From: JBGPQJ01 sp963829485
GTDB taxonomy: Bacteria > Chloroflexota > Anaerolineae > Anaerolineales > Villigracilaceae
Direction: 5' to 3'
Assembly: GCA_963829485.1 (NCBI GenBank)
Contig: CAWHIK010000003.1
Span: 54,157-118,156 of the forward strand
Length of the DNA: 64,000 nucleotides
The position numbers and the translations under genes were made by a program. Positions within the stretch are counted from its first letter, which is position 1. The number at the start of each line of letters is the position of its first letter. Shown piece by piece: positions 1 through 8,528 of the stretch. The notes below the pieces were generated by a model, which worked only from the letters and a program-made list of their open reading frames with translations, searched no databases and was not told the origin of the DNA.

Positions 1-1688
1 CAGGCCAGCGCCTTGGCCAGCTCGGTTTTACCCACGCCGGAAGGTCCGATGAAGATGAACGAACCGATCGGGCGGCTGGGATCCTTCAGCCCGGAGCGGG
101 CGCGGCGGATGGCATCCGAAATGGCGTGGATGGCCTCCTCCTGCCCGATGATGCGCTCGTGCAGCCGCTCCTCCATGTGCAGAAGTTTCTGCGATTCGGT
201 CTCCATCATCTGGCTGACGGGGATGCCGGTCCACTGGTGGACGACTTCGGCGATGTCATTGACATCCACGACTTCATCGAGTTTGTGCTCGGATTCCCAG
301 GCGGTGCGTTTCTTGCGGTAATCCCCTTCGTGGCGCAGCCGTTCGACCTTGATCTCGGCGGCGCGCTGGTAATTGCCTTCGTTTGCCGCAGCAGCCTCCT
401 CGGCCAGCATGCGGTCAAGTATGGTTTTCGCTTCTTTGAGTTCAGGCGGCATGGAATAGAGCGCCACGCGCAGCTTGGCCGCGGATTCGTCCATCAGGTC
501 GATGGCCTTGTCGGGCAGGTGGCGGTCGGTGACGTAGCGTTCCGCCAGCCGGGCGGCGGCGACCAGCGCGTCGTCGGAGAAACGCACCTTGTGATGCGCT
601 TCGTAGCGGTCGCGCAGACCCATCAGCATCTTGATGGTGTCGTCCACGCTCGGTTCCTCGACATAGATCGGGGCGAAGCGTCGCTCGAGGGCGGCATCCT
701 TCTCGATATGTTTGTGATATTCGTCCAGTGTGGTGGCGCCGATGCACTGCAGCTCGCCGCGCGCCAGGGCGGGTTTGAGCATGTTGGAGGCATCCATGGC
801 GCCCTGCGCCGCGCCGGCGCCGATCACGGTGTGCAGCTCGTCGATCATCAGGATGACCTCGCCCTGCGCCCGCTGGACTTCCTCCATGACGGCTTTAAGG
901 CGCTCCTCGAACTCCCCGCGGAAACGCGAGCCGGCGATCATTGCGCCCAGGTCGAGCGCAACGACCCGCTTGCCCGACAGGATTTCCGGCACGTCGTTGG
1001 TGGCGATCTTCTGCGCCAGCCCTTCGACGATGGCGGTCTTGCCCACACCGGCCTCGCCGATCAGTACCGGGTTGTTCTTGGTGCGGCGGGAAAGGATCTG
1101 GATCAGGCGCAGGATCTCGTTGTCGCGCCCGATGACCGGGTCAAGTTTGCCTTCGCGGGCGAGCTGGGTCAGGTCGCGGGAATATTTTTCGAGTGTGCGG
1201 TAGCGGGTCTCGGCCTGGGGGTCGGTCACGCGCTGCCCGCCGCGGATCTGCATGATGGCATCGAAGACCCGGTCGCGGTTCAGGCCGGCACTTTCGAGGA
1301 TGCGCGCCGCGGGTGTGTTGCGTTCGGTCAGGATCGCCAGGAAGATGTGCTCGGTGGAGATGTACTCATCCTTGAGCCGGTTGGCTTCCTCGTTGGCAAG
1401 GTCGATAATTCGTTTGACGCGTGGAGTGATGAAGATCTGCCCGGCGCCTCCGCCGAAGATATTGGCTTTGGGTGTGGAGCGCAGGGCGTTGTCGATGCGC
1501 TCGGACAGTGCGTCGGCGTTGACGCTGAGGATCTCAAGAATTTGAGGGATGACTCCCCCCGGTTGTTCGATGAGCGCCAGCAGGATGTGCTCGGTGTCGA
1601 TCTGGTTGTGCCCGTAGCGCTGGATGATTTCCGCGGCGCGCTGGGCAGCCTCCTGGGCTCTCTCGGTAAATCGGTCAAAACGCATCAT
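1..1688 (-). CDS. clpC: ATP-dependent Clp protease ATPase subunit ClpC (C-terminus off the left edge)
   Basis: This is the N-terminal ~562 residues of a Hsp100/ClpC unfoldase that feeds substrates to ClpP. It has an N-terminal Clp-N repeat domain (residues about 1-145), AAA-1 with Walker A GEAGVGKT (~residue 209) and Walker B ILMIDE (~276), a short middle domain with a UVR-like helix (near 400-430), and the start of AAA-2 with Walker A GPSGVGKT (~546). The roughly 337-residue gap between the two Walker A motifs matches ClpC; ClpB has a longer coiled-coil insert. Two ATGs are adjacent at 1688 and 1685. I chose 1688, about 9 nt after a GAGGG ribosome binding site. The reading frame has no stop in the window, so the gene is truncated by the window edge rather than broken. 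A long open frame on the opposite strand is its shadow. Confidence 0.95.
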   Translation of the reverse strand, partial: MMRFDRFTERAQEAAQRAAEIIQRYGHNQIDTEHILLALIEQPGGVIPQILEILSVNADALSERIDNALRSTPKANIFGGGAGQIFITPRVKRIIDLANEEANRLKDEYISTEHIFLAILTERNTPAARILESAGLNRDRVFDAIMQIRGGQRVTDPQAETRYRTLEKYSRDLTQLAREGKLDPVIGRDNEILRLIQILSRRTKNNPVLIGEAGVGKTAIVEGLAQKIATNDVPEILSGKRVVALDLGAMIAGSRFRGEFEERLKAVMEEVQRAQGEVILMIDELHTVIGAGAAQGAMDASNMLKPALARGELQCIGATTLDEYHKHIEKDAALERRFAPIYVEEPSVDDTIKMLMGLRDRYEAHHKVRFSDDALVAAARLAERYVTDRHLPDKAIDLMDESAAKLRVALYSMPPELKEAKTILDRMLAEEAAAANEGNYQRAAEIKVERLRHEGDYRKKRTAWESEHKLDEVVDVNDIAEVVHQWTGIPVSQMMETESQKLLHMEERLHERIIGQEEAIHAISDAIRRARSGLKDPSRPIGSFIFIGPSGVGKTELAKALA

Positions 1689-1752
1689 AAGTAGTGTCCC
1701 TCTCAATCAGGCGCGGAATCGCACCTGTGTCGTTTCTTCAGTAACTGTAGGG

Positions 1753-1758
1753 ATTATA
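1753..1758 (-). promoter_or_regulatory. Probable -10 box of clpC
   Basis: On the minus strand a perfect TATAAT lies 65 nt upstream of the clpC start. No good -35 hexamer is visible, and neither a CIRCE palindrome nor a CtsR-type repeat is present, so control by HrcA or CtsR is not supported by sequence. Confidence 0.45.
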
Positions 1759-1864
1759 GCAAAACCCCGGCAAGCGGACTGACAGAGAAGTATTAGAGAA
1801 GTATATGAATATTATTTTACCCGTGTTTGGGAGAAGGCAGGTTATGCTTTTTAAATCCTCCTGC

Positions 1865-1870
1865 TATAAT
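1865..1870 (+). promoter_or_regulatory. -10 box giving a probably leaderless mRNA
   Basis: TATAAT ends 7 nt before the ATG at 1878. With a normal -10 to start-site distance the transcript would begin at or next to the start codon. There is no Shine-Dalgarno between them. The same spacing occurs before the gene at 5485. Confidence 0.5.
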
Positions 1871-1877
1871 AACCCCC

Positions 1878-2849
1878 ATGACCGCTTCCGCCCTGGCTGT
1901 TTCCCCCGGTACGCCCGGACAAATCCGTTCCCTGAACCCCATGCGTGACCTGTCCGCTGTCGCAGACCTGGTCGAATTATGCTTCAAAAGCACCATGGAC
2001 AGGGATGGCCGGCGATACCTGCAGGACATGCGCCGCTCGGCTGCCGACACTTCCTTTCTGAGCTGGGCCACCCGGACAACGGATAATCTGTCCCTGCCGC
2101 TGACGGGTTATGTCTGGGAGGATAACGGGCGGATCATCGGCAACGTCAGCCTGATCCCGTACAACCGCCGCAACAAGCGTGTCTATCTGATTGCCAACGT
2201 GGCCACCCACCCCGATTTCCGCCGGCGGGGAATAGGCCGGCTGCTGACCGACGCCGCGATGCAGCACGCCCGCAACAAGCGCGCCGATGAGATCTGGCTT
2301 CATGTGCGCGAAGACAACCCCGGCGCGATCACCTTGTACGAGGACCTTGGCTTTCGTGAACGATTTCGCCGTTCGACCTATCATTCATCGTCCAGCGCAC
2401 CGGCTCTCCAGGCTGTGCAGGGCACGCAGATCCGCTCACGCTACGCGGCGGATTGGGTTGAACAAAATGCCTGGCTCGAGCGCCTTCATCCCCAGGGGAT
2501 CAATTGGTATTATTCCAATTTTTGGACTGTGCTTAAGCCGGGTTTATTAAACTCACTGGGGAATTTTCTCTCCGACATCAGCGTGGACCACTGGACAGCC
2601 TGGCGTGATAACGCGCTGAAGGCGGCCGCATCCGTGATCTATGGGCGTGACCGTGTGGATGCGCTGTGGGTCGCTGCCGCACCGACGGAGGCGGACGATG
2701 CGCTTCACGCCATGCTGTCGCGCATACGCGCCACAATGGATTCGCGCCGCGGCTTGCTGTTGGAATATCCCGCCCACCTGTCGGAGGATGCCATCCGCGC
2801 CGCCGGGTTCACGCTGCACCGCACACTGCTTTGGATGAAAGCGGAATGA
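1878..2849 (+). CDS. GNAT family N-acetyltransferase
   Basis: This 323-residue protein has a clear GNAT fold in its first half. The acetyl-CoA-binding motif A (FRRRGIG, residues about 114-120) is followed by an amphipathic helix and the typical ITLYEDLGF segment. The C-terminal ~150 residues are less conserved and may be a second, degenerate GNAT-like domain; substrate cannot be inferred. An upstream in-frame ATG at 1827 would lie before the TATAAT box, so 1878 is preferred. The gene is monocistronic and convergent with the peptidase gene downstream. Confidence 0.85.
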   Translation: MTASALAVSPGTPGQIRSLNPMRDLSAVADLVELCFKSTMDRDGRRYLQDMRRSAADTSFLSWATRTTDNLSLPLTGYVWEDNGRIIGNVSLIPYNRRNKRVYLIANVATHPDFRRRGIGRLLTDAAMQHARNKRADEIWLHVREDNPGAITLYEDLGFRERFRRSTYHSSSSAPALQAVQGTQIRSRYAADWVEQNAWLERLHPQGINWYYSNFWTVLKPGLLNSLGNFLSDISVDHWTAWRDNALKAAASVIYGRDRVDALWVAAAPTEADDALHAMLSRIRATMDSRRGLLLEYPAHLSEDAIRAAGFTLHRTLLWMKAE

Positions 2850-2934
2850 TTAGTTGGTCTTTACAGAGTACTGCGGGAATATTCAGCCCAATTCAGCGTT
2901 TATAGCTACTTTACAGCCGTTTCGATTCCGAACT

Positions 2935-3936
2935 TTATTCATGGAGCAGTAGCCCGGGCAATCCACCCGCAGGCTCTGCAGCCAGCACCGCCCTCACGAT
3001 AGCCTGAGCCATCGCTTCAGCTGCAAATGCGCCGACCGTCGTCACGTCGGCGTTTTTATTTCCCGCGGAGAGGGCGAAGATCGTGTCGCCGTCCAGCATG
3101 GTGTGCGCCGGGCGGATGACCCGCGCCAGCCCGTCATGCGCCATCTGTGCGACCTTGGTCGCCTCCGCCTTGTCCAGCTGTGCGTTGGTGGCTACTACGC
3201 CGATGACCGTATTGGATTTGCTGGCGAACCCCATCACGGTGCGTCCGGTAAAGGTGCGCATGGTTTCCAGCGTGTTGGTGAAATAATCCTTTGCCCCCAG
3301 GTGCAGCGGACCCAATTGCGTTGAGCGAGCGCCGGCAATGATGCCGCCCGTCTGCGGATCGATCACGTCGCCGAATGCATTGACCGCCACCAGCGCGCCG
3401 ACCAGGACGCCGCCTCCCGCGTCCACACAGGAGGTGCCCAGACCGCTCTTCATGGCGCTTTTCATGCCGAATAGTTTTCCCACTGTTGCGCCAGTCCCGG
3501 CGCCGACATTTCCCTCAGCACAGATATCCGCGGAAGCCGATGCCGCGGCGCGGTAACCCATCTCCGCATCCGGGCGGATTTTTGCGCTGCCGAGGGCGAG
3601 GTCATATAGAATCGCTGCGGGAACGATCGGGACCTTTGCTGCGCCGGTGTCGAAACCGATCCCCTGCTCCTCGAGGAAACGCATCACCCCGGATGCGGCA
3701 TCCAGCCCGAAGGCGGACCCTCCCGCGAGAACAACGGCATGGACTTTTTCGACCAGGTTGAGCGGGTCGAGCAGGTCGGTCTCCCGTGTGCCGGGCGCGC
3801 CGCCGCGCACATCCACACCGCCGGCAGCGCCCTTCCGGCAGAGGATGACCGTGCATCCGGTCAGCGCGTCCAGGTCCGTGGCGTGGCCGATTTCAATGTT
3901 GGGGATATCGATAATGGAGTCTGTCATGGGAATCAT
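2935..3936 (-). CDS. P1 family (NylC/DmpA-type) self-processing aminopeptidase or amidase
   Basis: The protein has about 333 residues and belongs to the N-terminal nucleophile P1/S58 group, whose members cut themselves into two chains. The glycine-rich NVGAGTGATVGK segment (residues ~143-154) and the conserved SN/TVIGVVATN junction place autocleavage between Asn242 and Thr243, making Thr243 the predicted nucleophile, as in the nylon-oligomer hydrolase NylC. It probably hydrolyses small amides or peptides; substrate is unknown. Start codons at 3936 and 3927 are both possible. Neither has a good ribosome binding site, and a hairpin ends only 3 nt upstream of 3936. Confidence 0.85.
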   Translation of the reverse strand: MIPMTDSIIDIPNIEIGHATDLDALTGCTVILCRKGAAGGVDVRGGAPGTRETDLLDPLNLVEKVHAVVLAGGSAFGLDAASGVMRFLEEQGIGFDTGAAKVPIVPAAILYDLALGSAKIRPDAEMGYRAAASASADICAEGNVGAGTGATVGKLFGMKSAMKSGLGTSCVDAGGGVLVGALVAVNAFGDVIDPQTGGIIAGARSTQLGPLHLGAKDYFTNTLETMRTFTGRTVMGFASKSNTVIGVVATNAQLDKAEATKVAQMAHDGLARVIRPAHTMLDGDTIFALSAGNKNADVTTVGAFAAEAMAQAIVRAVLAAEPAGGLPGLLLHE

Positions 3937-3939
3937 AAA

Positions 3940-3961
3940 GGGGCGCAGAAAGCTGCGCCCC
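3940..3961 (-). terminator. Hairpin between the small gene and the P1 peptidase
   Basis: A perfect 9-bp stem (GGGGCGCAG/CTGCGCCCC) with a 4-nt loop. On the minus strand it follows the stop of the 3977 gene and has a short T-rich tail, so it probably terminates that transcript. Confidence 0.6.
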
Positions 3962-3976
3962 TCATTGAATGGATGT

Positions 3977-4162
3977 TTACTTTCCGAGTGACTTTACCAG
4001 GGTGAGGAACTCGTCCCACTCCTCGCGGAAGAAATGGACGGTCAGGTTTCCCAATTCCACATGATAGGTGGTCTCGCCGTCAGGTTCTTCTGCGCTCCAA
4101 ACCAGGTAGTTCTCGGTTTCAGCCAGTGTATCGGTCTTGGGTTCGGGTGCGTTCTTGGACAT
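3977..4162 (-). CDS. Small hypothetical protein (61 aa)
   Basis: I do not recognise the family. The start at 4162 is fixed by a strong AAAGGAGG ribosome binding site 5 nt upstream; an in-frame ATG further upstream lacks one. The protein is acidic and soluble, without membrane segments, and ends in a short predicted amphipathic helix (EEWDEFLTLVKSL). It has its own downstream hairpin and sits between the AI-2E permease and the P1 peptidase on the same strand. Confidence 0.6.
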   Translation of the reverse strand: MSKNAPEPKTDTLAETENYLVWSAEEPDGETTYHVELGNLTVHFFREEWDEFLTLVKSLGK

Positions 4163-4212
4163 GTGTCCTCCTTTGGGGTGAATGGACGAATTATAAATCA
4201 CAGCCGGCTGGT

Positions 4213-5421
4213 TTATGAGACGGGTTTTTTGCGCGGAGGGCGGATTCTGCCCAGCCAGTCTTTGAATTGTTTTCGCAGCGAATAAGCCTCATTGTGTTCT
4301 TCAGGAGGCCAGGGATCCTCATCGTTCAACTTGCGGAAGATGTAGGTGTACGCCAGCTGCACGGTTGCCAGGATTGGCGCCGCGATGACCACTCCCAGCA
4401 GGCCAAGCAGGTCCGCTGCGACAATCACCGCGATGAGGATGGCCGCCGAGTGGACTTTAAGCGTGTGCGACATGATGCGCGTGGAGACCGCATAATCCAG
4501 TATGTAGTCAATGACAATGGCGATAATGATCACCATTGCTGTGTAGGCGAGAGGGGACATGCCAAAAAGCTTGTACTCCTGAAAGTAGGCGATCAGCCCT
4601 AAAAGTATCCAGTTGATGGTCGTACCCACATAAGGCAGGAATCGTGCCAGACCTGCGATCAAGGCCAGCCCAAAAGCGAAGCGAATACCCAGAATTCCCA
4701 ACACAATGGTGTAAATGAAAATCGCGAGGAAAAACATGATCAATTGCCCGCGCAGAAAGGCGTTCCAGATATTGCCCAGCCGTTCACTGAACCTTCTGGC
4801 ATCCTCGTTGTAATCACGAAAATCGTAAGAGAATATCCGTTCGCGCAGCCCGCCGCTTTCGATTAAAAGAAAATAGGAAACGAAAAGGAGAAAAAGCAGC
4901 CAGCCGATGCTGCTGATGGCACTGCCCGCCACTGAACCGATGATCGAACCGGTCTGCCCTAATATGGCCTGCGTCGAACTGATTAGCTGGTCACTCAATC
5001 CACTCAGGTCGATGCCGAGGCTGCTTAGATCATACGTGTATGGACCGATGACGATGACCTGTACTTTGAGAGAATCCAAAAGAACCGGGAGCTGCTCCAA
5101 CAGGGATTGGATCAAGCTGATGAGGCTCTGGATCTGGGAGACTATCTCAAACCCTCCCAGTGCCAGCAAGCTAATGATGATCAGCGCAAGAACCAAATAA
5201 ATCAGCGTGACGGAGAGCCCCCACGGCATGTGCGCTCTCCGTTCCAAAAAGGATGCGGCAGGGTAGAAAAGGTAGGCGATGATGAGCGCCATGATCAACG
5301 GCGGGAAGAGCTCCTGAAACCGAATGACCACCGCCACAGTCAGGGCGAGCAGGCTTACAGCCACGATGATCTTGGTTGTTCTACCCCACTTGGGTGAAGC
5401 TGGTTTTTCTTTTAGTTCCAT
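4213..5421 (-). CDS. AI-2E family (UPF0118/PerM) membrane transporter
   Basis: A 402-residue integral membrane protein with the AI-2E/PerM layout: two N-terminal helices followed by another (residues about 15-90), a soluble segment, then a block of C-terminal helices with the family's PYVGTTINW loop and a final VVIAAPILATV helix. Members are proposed exporters of small molecules or Na+(Li+)/H+ antiporters; the substrate here is unknown. The start at 5421 has GCGAGG at a good distance. A second, divergent member lies at 8529. It is transcribed away from the lipoprotein gene at 5485. Confidence 0.85.
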   Translation of the reverse strand: MELKEKPASPKWGRTTKIIVAVSLLALTVAVVIRFQELFPPLIMALIIAYLFYPAASFLERRAHMPWGLSVTLIYLVLALIIISLLALGGFEIVSQIQSLISLIQSLLEQLPVLLDSLKVQVIVIGPYTYDLSSLGIDLSGLSDQLISSTQAILGQTGSIIGSVAGSAISSIGWLLFLLFVSYFLLIESGGLRERIFSYDFRDYNEDARRFSERLGNIWNAFLRGQLIMFFLAIFIYTIVLGILGIRFAFGLALIAGLARFLPYVGTTINWILLGLIAYFQEYKLFGMSPLAYTAMVIIIAIVIDYILDYAVSTRIMSHTLKVHSAAILIAVIVAADLLGLLGVVIAAPILATVQLAYTYIFRKLNDEDPWPPEEHNEAYSLRKQFKDWLGRIRPPRKKPVS

Positions 5422-5471
5422 AAAACCTCGCTGCATTTATTCTAGCGGTACATGACGAAATTTACAACTAG

Positions 5472-5477
5472 TATAAT
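5472..5477 (+). promoter_or_regulatory. -10 box with leaderless spacing
   Basis: TATAAT is separated from the ATG at 5485 by 7 nt, exactly as at 1865/1878, with no Shine-Dalgarno between. The -35 region is not obvious. Confidence 0.5.
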
Positions 5478-5484
5478 TGCGCCC

Positions 5485-6906
5485 ATGCGCCGTCTAGTGT
5501 TTCTCCTGGCTATCGCCTTGTTGATGGGGTGTACCCTTGGGGTTAATCCCGATGCCGCGACGATTTCCCCGACCCTTTCCCCGGCTCCGTCGCCCACCCC
5601 GGACTCTCAGTTCCAGATCAATGTTCATCCGGACGGATCTCTCTATGTGGGCGACCAGGTAAGCTTCGAGGTCATCACTCCGACTGATTTTGACGCCAAC
5701 GGGCGGGAGGTGGAAATCCGGCTTGACGACCAGATCATCGGAAAAGCTGCGTTCACTCCCTACGGGATCGCCGGGCGTCAGCAGGCAACGCTCTGGTGGG
5801 CATGGGATACGTCGGCGCTCGAGCCGGGTGCGCAGTTGCTTTCCTTTTCTGTCGTGCCGGACGGCCCTTCCTGGCAGGAGTCCATCCACCTGCTGCCTCC
5901 GAGTGACATTCCCGAGTCTCAGCGCGATGCGAGTTGGGAATCCCTGGTAAACCAGTGTTGTACACTTCACTACGTCTCGGGCACGGACGCCGCCGGCGAT
6001 ATCGAGATACTGGCAAAAACCACCGATGCAATCGCTGAGCAGCTTTCTCCCTTGATGCCCGTGACTGATGGAGAAAAAATCCCCGTCGTGATCATGCCGC
6101 GCACGCTCGGGCATGGGGGCTTCACCGATGGCGCGATTTACATTTCCTATCTTGACCGCAATTACGCCGGCAGCACTTTCGAGATGGTCTTCAAGCATGA
6201 AGCCGTCCATTGGCTCGATCGCGCATCAGGCGGTGACCTGCGCCCGACCCTGCTTCTCGAAGGATTGGCCGTTTACCTTGCCGGCGGACACTTCAAGCCC
6301 GAATCGCTCATCCCACGGGCGGCAGCGCTGCTCAACCTGAACTGGTACATTCCCCTGCGATCCCTTACGGATTCCTTTTACCCGTCCCAGCACGAGATCG
6401 GCTACCTCGAGGCTGGCGCGCTGGTGCAGTATTTGGTGGAGACTTATGGCTGGGATGCGTTCATCGCTTTCTACCGCGACATTCATCCCGCCCTCAGCGG
6501 GCTTCAGTCGGATGCGCTTGACCTGGCGCTGCAAACTCACTTCGGCTTGACTCTTGATCAACTGGAGGCGGATTTCCTCGAGCTGCTGGAATCCCAGCCG
6601 GTGGATCTGTCCCACATTGAGGATGTGCGGCTGTCCGTCCAATTCTATGATACGGTTCGGCGCTACCAGCAGATGTTTGATCCTTCGGCTTATTTCCAGA
6701 CGGCGTGGCTGGCGGATGCCTCGGTGATGAGACAGAAAAATATTACTGCGGATTATCTGCGTCGCCCCGACGGCATCTTCAACCACTATCTTGAGAACCT
6801 GCTGGTCGAAGCGGATGCCGCCTTGAGATCGGGAGATTTCACCACGACTGCCCAAAAACTCAAGGCGTTGAACGTGATGCTGGATATTTTGGAAAATGCA
6901 AAATAA
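5485..6906 (+). CDS. Lipoprotein gluzincin-like metallopeptidase
   Basis: This is a 473-residue exported lipoprotein. It has an N-terminal hydrophobic signal ending in LMGC (lipid-modified Cys16), a Pro/Thr-rich linker, an Ig-like region, and a peptidase domain with HEAVH (residues ~238-242) and a downstream Glu in LLLEGLAVYLAGG (~259), the zinc ligands of gluzincins (peptidase-MA-like). It probably acts on the outer face of the membrane. Substrate is unknown. The start at 5485 rather than the in-frame 5452 is chosen because it gives a clean signal peptide and sits directly after a -10 box. Confidence 0.8.
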   Translation: MRRLVFLLAIALLMGCTLGVNPDAATISPTLSPAPSPTPDSQFQINVHPDGSLYVGDQVSFEVITPTDFDANGREVEIRLDDQIIGKAAFTPYGIAGRQQATLWWAWDTSALEPGAQLLSFSVVPDGPSWQESIHLLPPSDIPESQRDASWESLVNQCCTLHYVSGTDAAGDIEILAKTTDAIAEQLSPLMPVTDGEKIPVVIMPRTLGHGGFTDGAIYISYLDRNYAGSTFEMVFKHEAVHWLDRASGGDLRPTLLLEGLAVYLAGGHFKPESLIPRAAALLNLNWYIPLRSLTDSFYPSQHEIGYLEAGALVQYLVETYGWDAFIAFYRDIHPALSGLQSDALDLALQTHFGLTLDQLEADFLELLESQPVDLSHIEDVRLSVQFYDTVRRYQQMFDPSAYFQTAWLADASVMRQKNITADYLRRPDGIFNHYLENLLVEADAALRSGDFTTTAQKLKALNVMLDILENAK

Positions 6907-6909
6907 AAA

Positions 6910-6933
6910 CCCCTCTCCGGAAACGAAGAGGGG
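6910..6933. terminator. Bidirectional terminator between convergent genes
   Basis: A 7-bp stem (CCCCTCT/AGAGGGG) with a 10-nt loop, flanked by an A-run on the left. It lies between the stops of the lipoprotein peptidase (6906) and the FHA gene (6953). Confidence 0.7.
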
Positions 6934-6952
6934 CAGGAACTTGGACAAAAGT

Positions 6953-7555
6953 TTACGGGCAGGTGCCGCCTAATAATGGAACTATGAATGGAAGAAGGTT
7001 GCACCAATTGCTGCTTGCATCCACCCAATAGAAGAAACCAAGACACAGGCAGAAAATGCACAGGAAAAGGATCAGCAAAGCGATGACGACCACCATGGCA
7101 GTGGAGCGTTTCTTTGCTGGAGGCGGGACTGGCTCCGGTCCGGAAGGAACCTGACCGGCGAAGGATGGGATCGGCTGCGATATCGGTTGAGAAACCGGCG
7201 CAGGCTCCGGCGTGACGGGCTTGGAGGCATGCAGCATGGTCGCGTTCGGGTCGCTGACCACAGCCTCGAAAACGAGAGAGATCTGCTCGCCCAGGGCGAC
7301 CACTTCGCCGGGGCGCAGGGCGTGCGGCGCGTTCAGGCGGACGCCATTGACGAAAGTCCCGTTGGTGGAGCCGAGATCCTCGATGGAGTAGGTGTTTCCC
7401 TGCAGCCACATGCGGGAATGTTTACGGGAGATTTCCGGGTCGTTGATGACAATGCCGTTGCCCGGTTCCCGTCCGATGGTGAATGAATCACCGCTAACAG
7501 GGAAAGCTTTTCCCGGGGTCGGACCGGCGCGCATGACGAGTTGAAATTCAGGCAT
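6953..7555 (-). CDS. FHA-domain membrane protein
   Basis: A 200-residue protein with an N-terminal forkhead-associated domain (residues about 5-100). All phosphothreonine-binding signatures are visible: GREPGNGI, SRKHSRMW and GSTNGTFVNG. A Pro-rich linker (~105-145), a basic stop-transfer and one membrane helix follow (~150-172), then a short hydrophobic Cys-containing tail. It probably binds phosphorylated partners at the inner membrane face. The start at 7555 has GGAGGAG upstream. A Ser/Thr kinase partner is not adjacent. It lies 61 nt downstream of lipB on the same strand. Confidence 0.85.
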   Translation of the reverse strand: MPEFQLVMRAGPTPGKAFPVSGDSFTIGREPGNGIVINDPEISRKHSRMWLQGNTYSIEDLGSTNGTFVNGVRLNAPHALRPGEVVALGEQISLVFEAVVSDPNATMLHASKPVTPEPAPVSQPISQPIPSFAGQVPSGPEPVPPPAKKRSTAMVVVIALLILFLCIFCLCLGFFYWVDASSNWCNLLPFIVPLLGGTCP

Positions 7556-7616
7556 GGACTCCTCCAATTCGTAGCAAAAATCTTGAAATATAGTGTACCG
7601 ATTAACGCGCAAAAAG

Positions 7617-8357
7617 TCAAACGATTAAATCGTTCTTCAAAGTCATCGTAAAGTCAAAAATCTCGCAAAAGGCTTCCATCGCTGCTTTTTTTGCATCCGC
7701 CATCGATGGGGCAGGGTCACGTAATTCTGCGAGGCTGACCACCGGCTCATTCAGTCCGCAAGGGATGATGCCGTCGAAGTAGCTCATGTCCGGGTCCACG
7801 TTGAGCGCGAAGCCGTGGCGCGAGATCCCGTTCGCATCGACCTTGACGCCGATGGCGGCGATCTTGGCGGGTTTCTGCCGGTCTTCGGGACGGCAGCGCA
7901 CGCAGCGTGAGTAGACATCCGGCTGGACCCATACCCCGGTCAACCCGGCGATTTGCCCTGCAGCGACGCCGAATCCCGCCAGAGCCACGATGAGTGCTTT
8001 CTCCAACCTGCGCAGGTAGCCCGTGTAATCGACCTCGGGCAGGCGCACGTTTTGGTCCACTCGCCCGAGCGGGATCAATGGGTAGCCGACCAGCTGCCCG
8101 GGTCCGTGATAGGTTACGTCGCCGCCACGGTCCACCCAGCGGATGGTCACCCCGCGTTCCTTGAGCTGGTCTTCGTCCAGCAGCAGATTCTTTTCCTGCC
8201 CGCGCCGGCCAAAAGTGTAGACGTGCGGGTGCTCTAAAAGTATCAGCGTTGCTGGTCGATCGCCTCGTGCGATTTCCGCGGCGAGACGATCCTGCAGTCC
8301 CCAGGTATCATCATAGGGAACAAGTCCGAGGTCATAGACTTCGCAGGTTTGTTTCAT
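7617..8357 (-). CDS. lipB: Octanoyl-[acyl-carrier-protein]:protein N-octanoyltransferase
   Basis: LipB moves octanoate from acyl carrier protein to the lipoyl domains of 2-oxoacid dehydrogenases and GcvH. The 246-residue protein has the family's RGGDVTYHGPGQLVGYP motif, the lysine-bearing AKIAAIGVKV motif, HGFALNV, and the catalytic Cys in the IIPCG motif. The start at 8357 (MKQTCEVYDLG) is chosen because longer in-frame versions add unrelated sequence. A minus-strand TATAAT lies near 8420, giving a ~60-nt leader. LipA is not in the window. Confidence 0.93.
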   Translation of the reverse strand: MKQTCEVYDLGLVPYDDTWGLQDRLAAEIARGDRPATLILLEHPHVYTFGRRGQEKNLLLDEDQLKERGVTIRWVDRGGDVTYHGPGQLVGYPLIPLGRVDQNVRLPEVDYTGYLRRLEKALIVALAGFGVAAGQIAGLTGVWVQPDVYSRCVRCRPEDRQKPAKIAAIGVKVDANGISRHGFALNVDPDMSYFDGIIPCGLNEPVVSLAELRDPAPSMADAKKAAMEAFCEIFDFTMTLKNDLIV

Positions 8358-8528
8358 TATCGGGAGTAATCGACTTTCTATTTCCAAAGATATGGCGGAG
8401 CGGAAGGTGGGTGATTCAATTATAATAACCTTTGCCCATTGTATCGATAATACATTATTCTCGTTGCATGCCGAACTCATTCACAGAAATGATCATAAAC
8501 TGGCGATTATATAAAAAGGAGAGTACTC

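Noticed and set aside
126..1694. A 522-codon open frame on the plus strand opposite clpC
   Set aside because: It is the antisense shadow of a very well conserved ClpC coding sequence and shows no family motifs of its own.
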